Source: Bolinopsis microptera (Eukaryota > Ctenophora > Tentaculata > Lobata > Bolinopsidae). Taken from it: 64,000 nt of DNA. Below, piece after piece: positions 24,928-35,363 of the stretch (its first letter is position 1; the number at the start of each line of letters is the position of its first letter). The stretch covers positions 2,637,730-2,701,729 of the forward strand of contig NC_087079.1 in NCBI RefSeq assembly GCF_026151205.1, read 5' to 3'. Both the position numbers and the translations under genes were made by a program. The notes under the pieces are model-generated. The model made no database searches, was not told the origin of the DNA, and saw only the letters and a list, made by a program, of their open reading frames with translations.

Positions 24928-26087
24928 CCTTTCTTGGTTGTGACAGTCCAAACTATTTGAGAAACGACTCTTTTTACTTGGAGCTTCTTAAAAATGTCAA
25001 GCACACTCACCCAGAGTTACATGACTCCTTTTTGAAAAAGAATTTTGTAGTAAAGAGAACCTCGGGATCTTTTAACGCAGTGTCGCCAGATCTTGCTCTT
25101 GAACAAACAATACAACGTAGTTCAACGAGTTCACACGGAATCATAGGGCAGACTAGGAAACAGGAATACGTTGCGGAATGGGCCCTCATTTATCACGAGG
25201 TTATCTCTATAACCAACACCTTTAGGGAGATAACAAACTCGGATAAAGGAGGGAACACAGAGACTGCCAATGCATCTTCCCATCATCATTTAAGTCCTAG
25301 AAGAGAGATCAATGCTCGCACTGACAGTATCTCAAGTTATACAAGTAGTCAAGGAAATCCATTCTGCAAGGAGAATCACGACAAAGTAAAAACCTTGTTA
25401 CGCAAATATATGCCGAAGACAGTGTTGCCAAGATGCAAGAGTTCTTAAGTATGAGTAGTACGCGTAGTACGCTCTTCAAGAAAGCATCCTTCAAAACTGA
25501 CGATCTTATATGTAATCCTTCTAATATATAACGATGAGGCTGTTGTGGTCGACTTTATGTTGCTGTTACACTACTTTGAAGAATTTCATAGTCTTGGGTT
25601 ACAGAGCTTATTCTTGCAGCTTGGTAAAGGTGAGAAGCGAAGGATGTTGCCAGTGCACATAATGTTTGAAAGATTCGGAAAAGACTTTTGTCAAGAAATT
25701 CTCAGTGCACATCTAGCAACAGGATCTGATCACCTAAGCAAAGTGGGGTCAAAGAGATGTGCACTGACTGCTGACCCAGAGAAAAGTCTTTGTAATTTTG
25801 GCAAAACGGCAATTTTAGACGAGGATCAACCAAAGGTCGCAGAAGAATATCTTGTGAATATGTTATCAGCTTCAAATGGAGTCAAAACATTTGATGACCT
25901 TAGAGTTCAGGTTCACAAAAAAACTGGTTCTGCTCTTGGTCTTCCTCCAACCTCTAATTCTATTAGGAATGGGTATATAAGGAGATGGTGGTACCTTTTG
26001 AAAGAAAGTTACAATCTTTTAACACCAGAACATGTACGCTGCCTCCTTAATGTTCTTGAATACGGTTGGGAAGATCAGGAGGGCGGT

Positions 26088-26376
26088 CAGTGGCGTAACG
26101 AAGGGCCCTGCTGACCCCGCTGTGCAGGGGGGCGCCGTCTTAGGGGGGCGCCAAATCGTCGTTTGAATGTGGGACAATTTCGAAAACTTAACTAAAGTAC
26201 TAGCAAAACTGCGCGTTTTGCTCTAGATGCACACTTTTTTAGAGATTTTTACCAGGGTATCCTCTAAAATCACCTAATTTGTTCAATTTTAGGGAGGGGC
26301 ACCAAAAGGGGAGGAGGCGCCAACAGGGGGGCGCCTTTTCGGCAGGGGGGCGCCAACAGGCAACGTTACGCCACTG
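26088..26376. mobile_element. hAT-type MITE, complete, 8 bp TSD
   Basis: 289 bp bounded by CAGTGGCGTAACG and CGTTACGCCACTG, flanked by AGGGCGGT at 26080-26087 and 26377-26384. Terminus and 8 bp duplication fit the hAT superfamily. It interrupts the broken gene at a Gly-Gly codon pair. Confidence 0.95.
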
Positions 26377-26511
26377 AGGGCGGTCTTTACGCCAACAAGC
26401 AACTTCACCTTATTCCTGATGAACTTTGCAACACTTGCCGATGTAAAATGGATGCAAAACTAAACATTATCTTTGTGTTAAAGCGGAGGGGTCAAAATGT
26501 TCAAACTTTTG

Positions 26512-26512
<1 letters not shown>

Positions 26513-26570
<58 letters not shown>
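26513..26570. repeat. (CA)n microsatellite
   Basis: About 29 perfect CA units directly after the last readable codons of the broken gene. Confidence 0.98.
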
Positions 26571-26571
<1 letters not shown>

Positions 26572-26651
26572 CGTAATGAACTTAGTCAAACGCAATTTTT
26601 TCCCGATCCATGACTCAAAGTGCCGAAGGCACAAAACAGTCAAGGACAAGG

Positions 26652-27804
26652 CTGCCGTTTTCTCAGAAAAGGCAGTAAGTCCAATTTTTCGAATTATGAC
26701 AATATTGGTATCAAAATTTTCAGAAGAAAATTCTCTACAACATGAGCTACATATTAATGTATAGAAACATTGTTGCATGCAATTTCTAAGGAAGTAAGTC
26801 CCAGTTGAGAAACATTATGTTCGGTTTTGGCCAATTATTTTCTGAGAGAAGGACGTAAGTCCGGACTTACTGCCTTTTTTGAGAAAATCTTGAAAATCTT
26901 CTGACATAAGGAAGTAATTCCGTGGACTTACTGCCTTTTCTGAGATAAATTATCTGTGATAGGAAGAAGTAGCTGGACTTACTTCCTATAAAAGCATGCT
27001 AAAAGCGGAATTTTAGAAAGCGATTTCCCAAAAAGAACATAACTTTACTGCCGATTGATATTTTCGCTTGAAATTTTCAGAATCGATGTAAAATTACATT
27101 TCAACTTTACTTAAGTGATCAAAATTTTCATTTAGGCCTCAACAAAAATTTGGTGGCCGATTTTCAAAAACGCCGGATGTATTTTATTCGCAAAACATAA
27201 ACATTGGAGCAGTTATTGAGCTGTTATAATCGCAGAGAATGTTTAGTTTAGGTATATTTTTTAGATCAAGTTCATTTTCATCAAAATATTGATAAGATAT
27301 CATTTAATGCACTGAAATCTTTCAAAATTGGCGAGTTTGCCTAAATAAGGGCATACTATTATTCAAAAACATTTATTATATGATATGGAGCAATTTAGAT
27401 TTACCTAATTGTTTATATTTTACAATATAATCCAAAATACATAGATCCAAACCACAAAAATGTAGTAAAAAGCTTGGACTTACTTCCTTCTCAGAAAAAT
27501 ATTGAACAGAGATTTTTCTCAGAAAAGGAAGTAAGTCCAAGTTTTCTCAGAAAAGGCAGTAAGTCCATCCAATATGAAAAATAAGCTCGATTATTTGGCA
27601 TAAAAATGGTTATATCTAAGCTTATGGACGGCTCAAAGCTTAAATTTTTTCGACAAATTAAAATTTTACAAATTATTGATAACTCAACGTGTTTACTTTT
27701 GATCTTACGCAAAAAGTAAGCGGAGAAAAAAACCATAAACGCAAAAGTCGCAATATCTCGAAATGGCAAATATGGACTTACTGCCTTCTCTGAGAAAACG
27801 GCAG
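26652..27804. mobile_element. Element with iterated TTTCTCAGAAAAGG(C/A)AGTAAGTCC
   Basis: Imperfect ~31 bp terminal inverted repeats start CTGCCGTTTTCTCAGA; AAGG flanks both sides (26648-26651, 27805-27808). The word CTCAGAAAAGGCAGTAAGTC or its complement recurs about ten times in 1.15 kb, in both orientations, with a C/A variant (gGCAGt / gGAAGt). The middle (27050-27360) is a diverged relative of the 10249-11605 palindrome arm (shared 'atttaggcct', 'ttggtggccga' and 'gtttagtttagg' words). No coding capacity. Confidence 0.7.
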
Positions 27805-28026
27805 AAGGGTTAGCGAACGAAGTTTTTTTGTATATGGTAGCTTGCGTCCGTGCGAGCGTGCGAGCGTACGTGTCGCCCACGTGTCTGCCTGTGCAAATTT
27901 ATATTGCGCGATCATCTGAATTAAACAATTGTTGGCGCGCGGTACTGAAATGTTCAAGTACATTATTAATTTCACCAAATGTACGCATCCCGCTAGGGAC
28001 TAATTGATAGCATTGTATTATTATTA

Positions 28027-28618
28027 GGGGGTGCACCATAAAAATAAACTTGATCGGGTTTTTAAAATTTTTGTACCATTGTTTTCTAGAGACTGTGAAA
28101 ATTTTCACAATACCAAATTTGTCATACCTTTTTGGAAAAATCAGTGAGTTTCGCCTAGGTGCCATATTTGATGGTGCGCGGCTTTTGGAGCAAAATTAGC
28201 TGTAAAACTTGCGTAATTTGACCAAATTTGACCAAATTCGTTGATTTTTGTCGTATTATTTGGATATATCTTCAGTTCCTTGTATGAGATCATTCTGAAA
28301 ATTGGCGACGACCTTCCAATAGAGCTTTCAAAACTGTCCGAAAAATTTGGTGGATATCGGAGTTGATATAGTGATCAAAATGGGGCAAAATACGCTGCTT
28401 TTAGCTGTAACATAATGTTTGATGATTGGATATGCTTTAAACTTTTCGGACACTTTCCTTGTAAGTCTATGAGTAAGCTTACAAATTTTTGTTGCAATCG
28501 GAGGTCGGGAAGAATACTTAATATCTATTTGTTTGAAGAAAATTGTGCTGGCCGAAATTAGCGCTAAAAAACCATCCTACAGTCGGCACGCGCGGCTCAC
28601 TGTCGATGGCGCACTACC
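28027..28618. mobile_element. Candidate MITE with GGTGC(A/G)CCAT ends
   Basis: It starts GGGGGTGCACCAT and ends GATGGCGCACTACC (imperfect inverted repeats). TATTATTA flanks both sides (28019-28026, 28619-28626). The duplication is low-complexity, so the support is moderate. The interior is AT-rich and non-coding. Confidence 0.5.
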
Positions 28619-28727
28619 TATTATTATTTTGAGTTAGTATTACTATTTTGCACAGATCCGTGCCACGTTGCATATATAACCTTACCTGGGGACCTCAGGC
28701 TATTATGTTCATAAACATATATTCATA

Positions 28728-29110
28728 AACATTCCGCCGAATAGAGATTCGGCGGAATGACAGGCTGAGCGCGGCCCAGTAATGCTTACCTCGGGACCCA
28801 CAGGGGGGGGAGGGGGCTGAAACCAGGTTTTCGATCAAACGCTGCCATTTGTAGTCAAACGTCGCCAACAGTTGCTCTCGTCCAATGAAATCGCTGCATT
28901 TTGCCTGCCATTATGCATAATTGAATTACATATATTCGTATGCAAAGCTTGGCTTTCATAATGCAGCGATTTCATTGGACGAGAGCAACTGTTGGCGACG
29001 TTTAACTACAAATGGCAATGTTTGATCGAAAACCTGGTTTCAGCTCCCCCTGGGGGGGAGCCGAATAAAGATTCGGCGGAATGACATGCTGAGCGCCGCC
29101 CAGTAACTCA
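28728..29110. repeat. Foldback element between ~47 bp direct repeats
   Basis: Arms at ~28805-28920 and ~28960-29050 are inverted copies (ctgaaaccaggttttcgatc, cgtccaatgaaatcgctgca). They are edged by G-runs and enclosed by two direct copies of a 47 bp unit starting ccgaatagagattcggcgga, at ~28728 and ~29061. The outer unit itself contains a hairpin (CCGAAT...ATTCGG). Confidence 0.75.
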
Positions 29111-29113
29111 CTG

Positions 29114-29215
29114 CATGTTGCTGCTCACTGCTGCTCACTGCTGCTCACTGCTGCTGTCAGTGAGCAGCAGTTATCAGCAGTGAGCAGCAGTGAGCAGCGG
29201 TGAGCAGCAGTTTCT
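29114..29215. repeat. Inverted tandem of TGCTGCTCAC
   Basis: Three or more copies of tgctgctcac, then a turn (tgtcagtga), then copies of gtgagcagca. It would form a long hairpin. Confidence 0.85.
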
Positions 29216-29659
29216 TTGCACTATAGTCCTCCTGTGTCATCCGCGGCGGGTTATACAACGTATGGCAAAAAGTTATAAGCCGAAAACTAAAAATTTGTGC
29301 GAAAAAAGCACGCACTGTGAACAAGCGCCGTGTAGCATTTTTAGCGAATCTTGCCACACTATGAATTTATTTTATTCACATTTTTAGACAACTTTTGGTA
29401 CCAAATTTATCGAAATCGGAGAAAAAAAGTTCATCATCCAAATTTCAATCGCCCAAAAATTTTGAAAGCGAAAAGTTTTTAATACATACCAAAACATGAA
29501 TATCCTCTTTCTACTGGAGCACATAGTGGAATTCACCAAATTCGTCGCTTAGCTATACAGAACACGATTTCCTATCAAGAAGAAACAAAAACATTGTGTT
29601 TCATCACTTTTCCTCCGCATCCCCTTCATTTGCACTCTACATTTGCACTCCACAACTCT
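29216..29659. other. Non-coding
   Basis: Contains ggttatacaacgtatggcaa near 29250, related to the segment near 15800. No gene seen. Confidence 0.5.
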
Positions 29660-32101
29660 AAAGCTCTAAAGCGTATGGGAAACTTCCTTTTCAACTCTGC
29701 AGTGCAATAGCTGAATTCGCAAAGCGTTTGTGTGTAGAGGATGTTAACCCAGAGAGTCTGAATGAGTTTGTGGCCTGTAGACTGGTACCACTGAATAAGG
29801 GTGACGATAAGAGAGGTAATCCTGGTGTATGGCCGGTGGGGTAGGCAGTGGCGTAACGAAGGGCCCCGCTGACCCCGCTGTGCAGGGGGGCGCCGTCTTA
29901 GGGGGGCGCCAAATCGTCGTTTGAATGTGGGACAATTTCGAAAACTTAACTAAAGTACTAGCAAAACTGCGCGTTTTGCTCTAGATACACACTTTTTTAG
30001 AGATTTTACCGGCTCATCCTCTAAAATCACCTAATTCGTTCAATTTTAGGGAGGGGCACCAAAAGGGGAGGGGCGCCAACAGGGGGGCGCCTTTTCGGCG
30101 GGGGGTGCCAACAGGCAACGTTACGCCACTGGGGGTAGGAGAGGTTCTTCGGCGTATTGTTGGCAAGGTGGTTATTGGGGTAATTAAGGATGATATACAA
30201 GAGGCTGCAGGACCTCTTCAGTCATGTGCTGGGCAAGAGTCAGGCATTGAGGCATCCATCAGAGCAGTTAAGAGGACATGGGAAGATCCTAAGACAGAGG
30301 CAGTGCTTCTTGTTGATGCTGATAATGCGTTTAACAGGCTTAATCACAAAGCAGCTATTCTCACAACATCAGGCAGCTATGTCCTCCGTTTCACCAATAC
30401 CTGAAAAACACCTATCAGAAATCAGCCAAACTCATTATCGACGACACATATTCGTGTGAGATAATTTACTCTGATGAAGGGGCAACACAAGGGGATGTGG
30501 CAGCAATGGCAGAGTATGCTATCGGTATTCGTCCTCTTATCAACATCCTGGCCAGCGTGACAAAATTAGGAGAATTGATGCAAGCGTGGTATGCAGATGA
30601 CTCTGCAGCAGCAGGTACCCTGAAGAAACTCCGGCTGTGGTGGGATTTACTCAGTGTGAACGGTCCTAAGTTAGGCTACTTCCCTAAAGCAGTGAAGACT
30701 ATTCTTATCCTAAAAGAAAAATCGCTACTACCAGCAGCCACGTTTTTATTTGGAGAGACTGGTATAGAGATCACATGTGATGGGGAGCGTCATCTGGGAG
30801 CAGTGATGGAGAGGAGGCTAGAGAGATATATGTAAAAAAGAAAGTAGAGAAATGGGTGAAGGATGTAGAAGAGTTGTCAGATATTGCCCTCGATGAACCT
30901 CAGGCAGCCCTATCAGGGTATACCAAAGCCCTATGTCATCGGTGGACCTTTGTGATGCGTACCATCCAAGACACTAAAGACCTCTTTATCCCATTGGAGA
31001 AGTGTATAAGAGAAAAGTTCATCCCTGCAATTATTGGTAGGAATGTTTCTGATCTGCACAGGAGAATGTTTGCGCTACCTGTAAGATTAGGGGGGCTTGG
31101 TATTGTTAATCCAGTAGAGATCGCGGAGAAGGAATACCAGACGTCACTCAAGATAACAGAGGAGCTGGTTGACCTTATCTATCACCAGGAGACATCCCTG
31201 ATGAAGTTGGATAAAATTAAGATAAAGGGCAGAGTAGATTGCCTCAAGTTAGTTAAAGAATTACGCTTGAAAAAGTGAAGTGGATGAGAATACTAGGGAG
31301 TCATTGCAGCTGGTACAAGAGCATGGGTCAGGAGCTTGGCTAACATGTCTCCCCATTCAACAGCTAGGGTATGCTTACAGCAAGCAAGACTTCAGAGATG
31401 CTGTTCATCTCCGGTATGGTTGGGACATCCCTAACACCCCAAGATTCTGCGATTGTGGAGCCAAGAATGATCACAATCATATCCTCAACTGTAAGAGAGG
31501 TGGGTATGTGAACTACCGTCATAACAATGTGAGAGACTCCGTTGCTGAATACCTTAGGCTGGTGACCAAGGATGTGAGGATTGAGCCCCTTTTAACACCT
31601 ATAGAATTGGCCAACTTCCAACAAAAGGGCAACAATGCTGATAAGGCTAGGCTTGATATATCAGCAAGAGGAGTGTGGAGCACATTTGAGAGGACTTTCT
31701 TTGATGTGCGCATTTTCAATCCTAAATTGCCTACATATCAAGGAAAGACCATGCCACAGCTCTACACTCTGCACGAGAATGAGAAATAGAACCAGTACAT
31801 GAACCGAGTGCTACAATTGGAGAAAGGGTCATTCGTCCCCCTTGTATTTACCACTACAGGAGGAATGGCACCGGAGGCCAAGCGTTTCATAAGGAGACTT
31901 GCTGTGTTGATAGCCACCAAGACAAAGGAGGACTACAGCCAGGTGATGTGTAACATCAGGACACGCCTGAGCATGGATATAATGAGGAGTGTGCTAGTAG
32001 CAGTTAGAGGTGTACGTGGAAAGGAAAAGAAGGCATGGACTGCCCCTATATCCAATGTCTCCTTCAACCTGATACCTGAGGAGAAGAGCTATGAGGGATA
32101 G
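29660..32101 (+). pseudogene. Non-LTR retroelement, RT plus restriction-like endonuclease, degenerate
   Basis: Before the MITE insertion: RLVPLNKGDDKRGNPG. After it: GVGEVLRRIVGKVVIG, LLVDADNAFNRLNH, EGATQGDVAAMAEYAIGIRP and WYADDSAAAG, the catalytic palm motif of a reverse transcriptase. Next come a thumb/linker region (30856-31278, PVRLGGLGIVNP) and a zinc-knuckle-like CDCGAKNDHNHILNC with RHNNVRD. RLDISARG and FDVRIFNP follow, as in PD-(D/E)XK endonucleases of R2/NeSL-type elements. An in-frame TAG at 31787-31789 precedes a further ~100 codons to 32099-32101. Frame breaks near 30380, 30835 and 31278, the MITE and a missing 5' end make it inactive. Confidence 0.75.
29846..30131. mobile_element. 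hAT-type MITE, complete, 8 bp TSD, inside the retroelement
   Basis: 286 bp bounded by CAGTGGCGTAACG and CGTTACGCCACTG, flanked by GGGGTAGG at 29838-29845 and 30132-30139. It is very close in sequence to the 26088-26376 copy. It interrupts the GVGEVLRR motif of the reverse transcriptase, so it inserted after the retroelement. Confidence 0.95.
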
Positions 32102-32126
32102 ATGTTATCTATTGCTCAGTATTTAT

Positions 32127-32747
32127 GATTGTGCTCTGCCAATTGCATCACTTGATTTAATTTATTGTATAATTCTATTTCACGATTTAACTCCACAACA
32201 CAATCACATCGTCGACTCCTTTACCACACTCACACGGACATATCTCAAGCATCTTCATTCTTCACACTTCGCTTTGCTTTTTATAAGGGTTTGCGTGCCT
32301 TTCTTTCTCTTTGTTAGCTATTAGCTTGATCGATTTGCACTCACCTACAATAAAGCGACATCATGACTTTCTTTTGGTTTAAACACTTTAATGGTAACGG
32401 ATTTTCTACTCGGATTTCGGACTATAACTTTTTAGCAACGCTGATCTGACATTGTTTCACTGTACAATAGATTCCAGATCGATAGATTACAGATTTATAT
32501 ATTTTTAAACTAATATTTAATAAACGATTAAAAGAACCAATTTTAAAGTTGCCATACTGAAGCCTTTAGGTCCAAAAATATACCCATTATGGCTTATGCT
32601 CACTTAAAAACAACTCTAAATCAGTAGGCTGTCACTCTATTAATCATTGTAATCAAACAGTATATTATACATTCAATTAAATCAAGTGATGCAATTCAGT
32701 AATTGGCAGAGCACAATCAAATTTTAAGTGTTACAATTGGCAGAGCA
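32127..32747. repeat. Inverted repeat with GTGCTCTGCCAATT arms
   Basis: gattgtgctctgccaattgc and onward to ~32172 is matched in inverted orientation at ~32662-32717. A further AATTGGCAGAGCACAAT stands at ~32733. It may be a MITE lying directly after the retroelement; no clean target duplication was found. Confidence 0.6.
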
Positions 32748-32749
32748 CA

Positions 32750-33249
32750 ATTCATACTCCCCAGGCAAGATATCACTCAGGGCCACCTGGAGGACTTTTT
32801 AAAAAGACACATGACAGTCGAGCATAGATTGATTCATCATGATCCGCCAGACCACGAGTCTTCCCAGTACGGCTCCTATTAATTCGCTTGCCTTAAAATT
32901 ATCACGTTACTTTGGTTTTCATGGTTTTGCTTAAACTAATCAGTAATCCCAACCCTAACCATAACCCCAAAGCTATCTATATCCCTAACCACAACCTTAA
33001 CACCTAATCCGAGCTGTAAACAACAGAACTTGTGTTTAACTAGCCTGTCACGTGGCCAAAACATTTTTTTGACCATAACTCTCCAGGAAAGCATTTTTAC
33101 CCTACGTCATCAGTCGACTGGGGGTAATTCTGAATCAGCCTCCAAAATACATTGATAATAATTACCTTCGTACAGACCCCCAGTGCCTGTTCACAAGAAT
33201 TTTTTTAAATTGAGGTGATCAATTCAGTGGGAGCGTCCCGGTATAATAT
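32750..33249. other. Non-coding
   Basis: No gene. A run of degenerate CCCTAACC/CCATAACC words at ~32947-33005 is telomere-like but too irregular to call telomeric. Confidence 0.5.
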
Positions 33250-33255
33250 AATAGT

Positions 33256-34450
33256 GGGGGGGGGGGGGGGGGGTTGGCTGACCATATTAAAGTATATAAT
33301 AATATTGAAATCGGACAAAACCTAGGCTATCCACTCCGATAATCGTTACCGATAATTATCTCCGATAATTCGTTAAAAAGGGTTATCTGTTTATCTAGAT
33401 AAAACATATTTTTATCGGTATAAAAATTTACTAGAAATTACCGAAAAAACTGCCACAATACCGTAAAATTTTAAAGAAATATTAATGTTTTTTTTAATAG
33501 TATGATAGAAGAGGTAGTTTACTTAAATGTGAGCTACACAAATTTTTATTTACATTTGTATACCTATGGAACTGTAGAACTGTAGAACTGTAGAAGTCTA
33601 GAGAAAGTTATTGACATTGTTATCTTGAGGCTAGGGTGCTGGCGTTCTACCTTATAACCATTCTGGAGACAGGAACGAGCATGTTACTGTTAACAAGAGT
33701 CAAAAATACCGGCAGGGCACTCAATTAAATTCCGTAAGTGTTCTAGGCGTGAAACATTGTCTTCAGGAGAAGGAATCTGTTGCTCCAAGTTATCCACAGG
33801 ATAAGGAAACGGTTCACTGAATCACTTTAAATGTTTTACTGTTTCGAGGAGAATTGGTATTTGTTGCACTACTGTTCTCAGGAGAAGGAAACCGGTGGTC
33901 TACTGTTTTGAAGAGAACTGGTGCACTACTGTTCTCAGGAGAAGGAAACCGTTGGTCTACTGTTTTGAAGAGAACTAGTGCGGTACTACTTACTGTTCTC
34001 AGGAGAAGGAAACCCTTGGTCTACTGTTTTGTAGAGAACTGGTACACTACTGTTTTTAGGAGAAGGAAACCGGTGATCTACTGTTTTGAAGAGAACTGGT
34101 ACACTACTGTTCTTAGGAGAAGACAAACCGTTGGTCTACTGTTTTAAAGAGAACTGGTACACTATTGTTCCCCGGAGAAGAAAACTGATGCTCTAATATT
34201 TTCAAAAGAAAGGAAGTTGTACTTTAGCAAGATTGCTGGTAAACAGTAATAAAAGTCGACAATCAGTTTTTGTGAAATTTGGAAAACATTTTGGCTTTGG
34301 CCTTCAGCAGAAAAATTATCGGTTTTATCGGTTTTATCTAGATAAAACCTAAATTTGTATCTGTTTATCTAGATAAAAGATTTCATACCGATAATGGATA
34401 GCCTAACAAAACCTACATTTTAATATACTTTAATATGATCAGCCCCCCCC
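33256..34450. mobile_element. 1.2 kb element with G-run/TATCTAGATAAAAC inverted ends
   Basis: AATAGT flanks both sides (33250-33255, 34451-34456). Ends are a G-run followed by ggctgaccatattaaagtat, and the inverse. Inside each end lie ccgataat and TATCTAGATAAAA words, so the inverted repeats span ~150 bp. The middle holds the ~62 bp tandem at 33845-34200. No transposase. Confidence 0.8.
33845..34200. repeat. ~62 bp tandem repeat, about six units
   Basis: The unit is like tactgttttgaagagaactg, then gtgcactactgttctcagga, then gaaggaaaccgttggtc, with unit-to-unit substitutions. Part of the array is open as a short ORF, but this is a repeat artefact. Confidence 0.9.
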
Positions 34451-34456
34451 AATAGT

Positions 34457-35094
34457 ATTTAATATAGTAGTATTACCTGAATCTCCAATCTCTGTGTGCG
34501 GCACTCTTCTATACCCGAACTGAGCTGAGAAAACGAGCAATAGACTGGCAAGCTAGGTAATTCTAGTACCTCAGGGCTAGGCTCACCTCCCTCATCAATA
34601 CTTAAGGGAGGAACTAATGAAACTGACAAAAAGCATTTGCATTGATTGACTGATGGGAATAATGAAACAAGAAAGTAAAACAGCCAAATTAGGCGCCAAA
34701 TTAAAAATCTGGTTGTTTTGTCGTTAAACAACCAAATTTTGAGAGCGCAGCTTGAAGAAATATTTTTATACGAATTGGAAAGTATGTGTGGTGAACGACC
34801 AATTAATAATCGTATGGTACAAATAAAAACAGAGGTTTGATATAAAAACTGGGCAAGTGGACGGTTAGATTGTAGATAGTTAAGGATAAATCTTAGTCAC
34901 AATTTTATGTAAAAGAAAACTCAGATTTACCATGTGCAGTTTGGGAAAGGCAAATAAATTATCAAATTAGGGTGTTGACTTTTGAGTCCCAGTCGGATTT
35001 GAGATTTCTTTTGCACAGCACTGGTTCCTTATCAGGGCCTAGTGGTTTTGGTTCACATTTGTTCAAAAGTAAGGGATAGACAGCAAGGGTCGAC
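34457..35094. other. Non-coding
   Basis: No gene or clear repeat supported. Confidence 0.5.
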
Positions 35095-35350
35095 AGAGTC
35101 CTCGGCCTCGGTTTTACCGAGGAATAGCAATTTTACCGAGGAATAGCAATTTTTCCTCGGCCTCGGCCTCAGTCAGGAGGACAATTCCTCGGTTTGTCTC
35201 GGCCTCGTTAAATTTTGAAGATTTTAAGGGTCGACCAAGTCCTCGGCCTCGGTTTTACCGAGAAAAAAGCGATTTTTCCTCGGCCTCGGTTTTATCAAAG
35301 CAAAATTTCCTCGGCCTCGGCCTCGGTCGCAAATCCTACCCTCGGTCGAA
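35095..35350. repeat. CCTCGG word cluster
   Basis: Many copies of CCTCGGCCTCGG and TTTTACCGAGG in both orientations, in two similar ~130 bp halves, each introduced by GGGTCGAC. Confidence 0.8.
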
Positions 35351-35363
35351 CTTTGATAGACAG

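Larger units (their letters stand above)
23271..26512 (+). pseudogene. Broken multi-copy gene, split by two transposons
   Basis: Protein-like pieces run in order: PMLGGFHLTKTALQL, then (frameshift near 23340) GKFLKGSGVEEIFIECGIFG ... NGKHYYRSLGG, then (frameshift near 23600) KLNQDIGRFEKIC ... KTIQDLLPFL. The frame resumes after the 23823-24927 insertion as GCDSPNYLRNDSFYLELL ... YVAEWALIYHEV, and after more stops near 25450 as VVDFMLLLHYFEEF ... NVLEYGWEDQEGG. It resumes after the 26088-26376 insertion as LYANKQLHLIPDELCNTCRC. Both insertions have exact target duplications, so the host frame can be followed across them. From memory, GGFH...GSG proteins like this are numerous in cnidarian and lancelet genomes, function unknown. 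At least three frame breaks make it a relic. Confidence 0.65.

Noticed and set aside
32940..33010. CCCTAACC-like words suggesting an interstitial telomere
   Set aside because: Too irregular and short to be telomeric DNA.
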